Assembly: GCA_024404275.1 (NCBI GenBank)
Contig: JAKSQG010000068.1
Coordinates: 1-8,866 of the forward strand
Length of the DNA: 8,866 nucleotides
From: Clostridia bacterium
Lineage (GTDB): Bacteria; Bacillota; Clostridia; Christensenellales; Aristaeellaceae
Direction of reading: 5' to 3'
Part shown: positions 5,623-8,866 of the stretch, piece by piece
How the letters are laid out: every line of letters begins with the position of its first letter
Numbering within the stretch: position 1 is the stretch's first letter
The notes under the pieces: model-generated
Databases searched by the model: none
Told to the model about the DNA's origin: nothing
The model's input: the letters and a program-made list of their open reading frames with translations, nothing else
Position numbers and translations under genes: made by a program

Positions 5623-6936
5623 ATGGCAAAAAGCAGAACTACCGTAGAAACCACCGAACGGTCGGGCCCGGCCCGGCTGGTTTTCGGCTGCCTGTTTATT
5701 GCGCTCGGCCTTTTGTGGCTGATGGGCATCACCTTCCGTGACGCGACCCAGTTCAACCTGCTTCGTTTGTTCCGGGACAATGCCCACGGCCTTTGCGGTG
5801 TGCTGAACAGCCTGCTGCCCCTTTTCAGCATCTTCGGCGGCGCCATGCTGGCAGTCTCTTCGCGTCATCCTGTCCGCAGTCGTTTTTTCTGGATTCCCGC
5901 TGCCATGTTTGTGCTGCTGTGCGGCATTCTGACGCTGACTGCCCGTGTCAGCACGACCGGACTTGTCGATTATGTACGTGTCACCATCGGCCGTGAGATG
6001 CGCATGATGAACCCCGATTCGCTGCCTGCCTGCCTGATTGGCGCATACAATGTGCGCTCCTTTAACAACGGTATGCTGGCCGGCGGCGGCCTGCTCGGCA
6101 TGACAGTGGCTTATCCGCTCTATACCATCCTCAATACGGCCACGGGCATCGCCGTACTGGTCATTGCCGAAATAGCCCTTTTCCTGTGGCTGATCCGTTT
6201 TGATGTTTCCGCCGCGCTGGCCCTGATCGGCAAAACCGCTGCCAATGCCGCCGCCCGCCGCAAGGCACAGCAGCGACCCGAACCGGAAGCCGTCGAAGAA
6301 GCTGAGCCCGAGCCCATGACCGATGTAGAGCCCCCGCGTGTTTTCATCCCCACACAGCAGGTGCGTTTCACCACCACCGTGAGCAGTGATCCCATCGCCG
6401 AGTATCTGGTGCCGGAAGCCGATCCGCAATCCTACCGGGAACAGATCATCGAGCAGCAAAACATGTTCTCTGCCCGGCAGGAGGTGCCTTTTGAGCCGGT
6501 CATCTCCATCGAAAAGCCCGATCCGCAGCCACCTGTCAAAGCCGAACCTGTCTTTGAGCCCATCATTGCCGTCACCGATGAGCCCGTGCGCGATGAAGTA
6601 CCGCAGCCGATTGAAGCTTACGAACCTCAGCCGTCTGTGGAACCCGACCCCGTTTCCGAGGTTGATCCCGTCCCCGAACAGCCTGTCGAACCGCCGCAGC
6701 GGCGCCGCCGTTCTTCCCGTGTGAAAGAAACGCAGGTCCCGGAATCGATTGTGCAGCCGGTCATCACCCGCACCGTGCAAGAAGAAGAACCCCTTCCGAC
6801 AAAGCAGGAGACTGTTTTCCGTCAGGAACAGCCCATCATTACCGAAGTCCTTCCGCAGGACGCCGCCGAGCCGCGCCGCAGGCGTTCTGCCATGGCGGAC
6901 CCCGCTGTGAAAGAACCCGACCTCCCCATTTCATAG
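5623..6936 (+). CDS. ftsK: DNA translocase FtsK/SpoIIIE, membrane anchor and linker, ended by an in-frame TAG
   Basis: This is the N-terminal 437 residues of an FtsK/SpoIIIE translocase. The ATG has GGAG 7 nt upstream. Membrane segments are visible at about residues 17-38, 57-78, 85-108 and 150-190 (the last is long enough for two), matching the 4-TM septal anchor. From about 205 the chain becomes a disordered linker rich in Pro and Glu with Arg clusters (QRRRRSSRV, EPRRRRSAM). It stops at a TAG (6934-6936), but the same frame continues open for 582 more codons through the complete motor, with linker-like composition immediately after the stop (PETSENEDLPWEEEPV). This is therefore one gene of 5623-8685 (1,020 codons, normal FtsK size), broken, recoded or misread at one codon, not two unrelated genes. 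The gene lies 29 nt after the exported protein gene. Confidence 0.9.
   Translation: MAKSRTTVETTERSGPARLVFGCLFIALGLLWLMGITFRDATQFNLLRLFRDNAHGLCGVLNSLLPLFSIFGGAMLAVSSRHPVRSRFFWIPAAMFVLLCGILTLTARVSTTGLVDYVRVTIGREMRMMNPDSLPACLIGAYNVRSFNNGMLAGGGLLGMTVAYPLYTILNTATGIAVLVIAEIALFLWLIRFDVSAALALIGKTAANAAARRKAQQRPEPEAVEEAEPEPMTDVEPPRVFIPTQQVRFTTTVSSDPIAEYLVPEADPQSYREQIIEQQNMFSARQEVPFEPVISIEKPDPQPPVKAEPVFEPIIAVTDEPVRDEVPQPIEAYEPQPSVEPDPVSEVDPVPEQPVEPPQRRRRSSRVKETQVPESIVQPVITRTVQEEEPLPTKQETVFRQEQPIITEVLPQDAAEPRRRRSAMADPAVKEPDLPIS
6934..6936 (+). other. In-frame amber codon splitting ftsK
   Basis: The reading frame goes TCA-TAG-CCT-GAA with open frame on both sides. A single C-to-T change from CAG (Gln) would create it. 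No frameshift is involved. Gene ends elsewhere in the window use TGA or TAA. Confidence 0.9.
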
Positions 6937-7032
6937 CCTGAAACCTCCGAAAACGAAGATCTCCCCTGGGAGGAAGAGCCGGTCCGCCCGGCACGACCCG
7001 CCCGCCGCAATGAGCCTGTACGCACCACCACC

Positions 7033-8685
7033 GTGCACACCGACGCGGCAGTTTCTCTGGATGGGCACCGAACCACCATCCCGCAGAATTCTCCTTTCGC
7101 CAAGCTTGTCAAGGAAGAGGAAGAAGACGCGCTGGCCCGCAAGCACACGCGAGCGCCGATGGTGCAGCCTACTGCCGATTATTGCCGTCCGCCCATGAAC
7201 CTGCTCAAGATGGGCCAAGCCGCGCAGGAAGACACCCATGTGGAAGACGAGGAGCGTGCCCGCCTGCTGGAGCAGACCCTCGATTCCTTCTCCATCAGCG
7301 CCAAGGTAGTCAAAACGGAGCACGGCCCTGCCATCACCCGCTTTGCCATTGAGCTTGGAAAAGGCGTCAATGTCAACAAGCTGAACGGCATCTCCAATAA
7401 CCTTGCCCTGGCCATGAAAGCCAACGGCCTGCGCATCGAGGTGCCCATCCCCGGCACCAGCTATGTAGGTATCGAAGTACCGAACAGCAAACGCCAGATG
7501 GTCACACTGCGTGAGGTACTGGACAGCCCCGAGATGCGCGCCCAGACCAGTCCTACCGTGGTCGCCATGGGCAAGGACATCACCGGCAAGCCCGTTCTGT
7601 GTGATCTGAAAAAGATGCCGCATCTGCTGATCGCCGGTGCTACGGGCAGCGGTAAATCCGTGTGTATCAATACCATTGTGCAAAGCATCATGTACCGTGC
7701 CACGCCAAAGCAGGTACGCCTCATGATGGTCGACCCCAAAGTCGTCGAACTGCAGCCGTATAACGGTATCCCCCACCTGCTCACCCCCGTCATCACTGAC
7801 CCCAAAAAGGCCGCTGCCGCGCTGGACTGGGCATTGGAGGAGATGCGGGACCGCTACAATCGTTTCGAGCGTGCGGGTGTCAACCGCATCGACCGCTACA
7901 ATGCCGTCATTACCGATGATAACGACTACATGTCCGAGATCGTCATCATCATCGATGAGTTCTATGACCTGATGCAGCAGTGCCGCAAGAACGTGGAAGC
8001 CACCATCCAGAGTCTGGCCTCCCTCGCCCGTGCCGCCGGCATTTATATGGTCATCGCCACGCAGCGTCCTTCGGTAGATGTCATCACCGGTGTCATCAAA
8101 GCCAACATTCCCGGCCGCATCGCCTTTGCCGTATCCAACAACACCGACAGCCGCACCATCATTGACCGCATCGGTGCCGAAAAGCTGCTCCGTCAGGGCG
8201 ATATGCTCTATATGCCCAGCGGAAACCCCAACCCCATGCGTGTTCAGGGCTGCTACGTCTCTGACGAAGAATCAGAAGCGATCATCGATTTCGTACGCGA
8301 TTACAACGACTCCGTGTACGATGACCGCGTGGATGAGCATATTGCCAATGTGCTCCATGAGGAAGAAGAGGAAGCCGCCGCCAAGGAACGCAGCCGCAGC
8401 AGCCGCGGACGTGACAGTGAAAACTGGGAGGACGATTACGCCAATGATCCCGTCGGTGAAAACGACCTGCTGCAAAAGGCCATCGCGCTGGCAGTTGAAA
8501 GCGGTCAGACTTCCATCAGCCTGTTGCGCCGCCGCTTCAGTCTGGGGCACTCCAAAGCCGGCAAACTGATCGACACCATGGAACAGATGGGCATCATTTC
8601 CGCCGATGAAGGACCCAAGCCGCGCCGCACGCTGATCACCCGTGAGGAATGGGCCAAGCGTCAGGGCGAAATCATGGACGAATAA
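7033..8685 (+). CDS. ftsK: DNA translocase FtsK/SpoIIIE, motor and gamma domains (continuation of the split gene)
   Basis: This is the hexameric dsDNA pump of FtsK, which clears chromosome DNA from the closing septum. The stated start is a GTG without a ribosome site; the true frame is open from 6937. Counting from the GTG, the alpha/beta motor begins near residue 85 (FSISAKVVKTEHGP). Walker A is GATGSGKS (202-209), Walker B is VIIIDEFYDLM (about 304-314), and the sensor region IATQRPSVDVITG follows, then IPGRIAF and GAEKLLRQGDMLYMP. After an acidic/Ser-Arg spacer comes the gamma winged helix (about 476-545), with SLLRRRFSLGHSKAGKLID, which in relatives reads polar chromosome motifs. Two departures from the usual family text are DEFYDLM where DELADLM is common, and HSKAGKLID where YNRAARLID is common. 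The motor is otherwise intact, so selection seems to have kept it, which argues against an old pseudogene. Confidence 0.9.
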   Translation: MHTDAAVSLDGHRTTIPQNSPFAKLVKEEEEDALARKHTRAPMVQPTADYCRPPMNLLKMGQAAQEDTHVEDEERARLLEQTLDSFSISAKVVKTEHGPAITRFAIELGKGVNVNKLNGISNNLALAMKANGLRIEVPIPGTSYVGIEVPNSKRQMVTLREVLDSPEMRAQTSPTVVAMGKDITGKPVLCDLKKMPHLLIAGATGSGKSVCINTIVQSIMYRATPKQVRLMMVDPKVVELQPYNGIPHLLTPVITDPKKAAAALDWALEEMRDRYNRFERAGVNRIDRYNAVITDDNDYMSEIVIIIDEFYDLMQQCRKNVEATIQSLASLARAAGIYMVIATQRPSVDVITGVIKANIPGRIAFAVSNNTDSRTIIDRIGAEKLLRQGDMLYMPSGNPNPMRVQGCYVSDEESEAIIDFVRDYNDSVYDDRVDEHIANVLHEEEEEAAAKERSRSSRGRDSENWEDDYANDPVGENDLLQKAIALAVESGQTSISLLRRRFSLGHSKAGKLIDTMEQMGIISADEGPKPRRTLITREEWAKRQGEIMDE

Positions 8686-8687
8686 CT

Positions 8688-8731
8688 AAAAACCACGCCG
8701 TGAGCCAAAAATGGCCCGGCGTGGTTTTTTT
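8688..8731 (+). terminator. Terminator of the ftsK unit
   Basis: AAAAACCACGCCG pairs with CGGCGTGGTTTTT, with an inner GCCA/TGGC stem and AAAAA loop, followed by a T run. The arms are flanked by A and T tracts, so it could also act in reverse. It begins 2 nt after the ftsK stop. Confidence 0.92.
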
Positions 8732-8742
8732 AGTCAAAAGCA

Positions 8743-8771
8743 TTGACAAAACACCCTTCAGGCATTATAAT
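8743..8771 (+). promoter_or_regulatory. Consensus promoter of tRNA-Trp
   Basis: TTGACA (8743-8748), 17 nt, TATAAT (8766-8771): a perfect sigma-A consensus. The expected start is about 6-8 nt before the tRNA. Confidence 0.9.
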
Positions 8772-8784
8772 AACCATGTTGCGT

Positions 8785-8858
8785 AGGGGCATGGTGTAAT
8801 GGTAACACGTGGGTCTCCAAAACCTTTGTTGTGGGTTCGAATCCTACTGCCCCTGCCA
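8785..8858 (+). tRNA. tRNA-Trp (anticodon CCA)
   Basis: This 74-nt cloverleaf has acceptor AGGGGCA/TGCCCCT, discriminator G and encoded CCA (8856-8858). The D stem is GTGT/ACAC. The anticodon loop CTCCAAA has U at position 33 and anticodon CCA (8817-8819). The T arm is GTGGG/CCTAC. The outer base of the anticodon stem is weak (a T-T mismatch, then a G-T pair). The sequence closely resembles clostridial tRNA-Trp as I remember it. Confidence 0.95.
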
Positions 8859-8866
8859 ATAAGAGC

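Noticed and set aside
5545..6780. Minus-strand open frame of 411 codons opposite ftsK
   Set aside because: It is the complement of the FtsK anchor and linker, rich in Gly, His and Arg, with no ribosome site. It is a shadow.
6967..6977. GGGAGGAAGAG as a possible ribosome site for the second half of ftsK
   Set aside because: No ATG, GTG or TTG follows in frame at usable spacing; it encodes Trp-Glu-Glu-Glu of the acidic linker.
8785..8858. tRNA-Trp or tRNA-Thr as an amber suppressor for the ftsK TAG
   Set aside because: The anticodons are CCA and GGT. Neither is CTA, so neither reads UAG by normal pairing.

Overview
The window looks like chromosomal DNA of a fairly GC-rich Gram-positive anaerobe of the Clostridia (Bacillota). 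The grounds are a class 1B-type pyr gene set (pyrC-pyrK-pyrD) behind a PyrR-type RNA attenuator, strong AGGAGG ribosome sites, consensus sigma-A promoters, tRNA genes with encoded CCA, and an exported SH3b-repeat protein with a Thr/Pro linker typical of gut Clostridia. The exact genus cannot be read from this sequence.

Left part (1-2543, minus strand): the start of a pyrimidine biosynthesis operon. A promoter at 2514-2543 starts a leader of about 120 nt. The leader carries a PyrR-binding hairpin, a 9-bp antiterminator pairing and an intrinsic terminator that ends just before the pyrC ribosome site. pyrC (dihydroorotase), pyrK (electron-transfer subunit of dihydroorotate dehydrogenase B) and pyrD (its catalytic subunit, running off the left edge) overlap end to end and are probably translationally coupled. 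The three-part RNA switch can be read base by base.

Middle (2544-3335): about 190 bp with no gene, a 3'-gene-fragment-like small ORF with its own terminator, then tRNA-Thr(GGT) with promoter and terminator, all on the minus strand. Divergent promoters separate this block from the plus-strand genes.

Right part (3336-8866, plus strand): an exported protein with about four SH3b-like repeats, followed by a terminator. Next is a two-gene unit with a perfect consensus promoter: an exported protein of unknown function (possible DUF3298-like and DUF4309-like parts) and ftsK/spoIIIE, the septal DNA translocase. The ftsK frame is open over 1,020 codons except for one in-frame TAG in the disordered linker. 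That TAG separates the membrane anchor from the motor. A strong terminator closes the unit, and tRNA-Trp(CCA) with its own perfect promoter follows.

Most of the window is housekeeping. The points that deserve a second look are the amber codon in ftsK, the complete PyrR switch, the ATG-less small ORF abutting the tRNA-Thr terminator, and the uncharacterised exported protein tied to ftsK.
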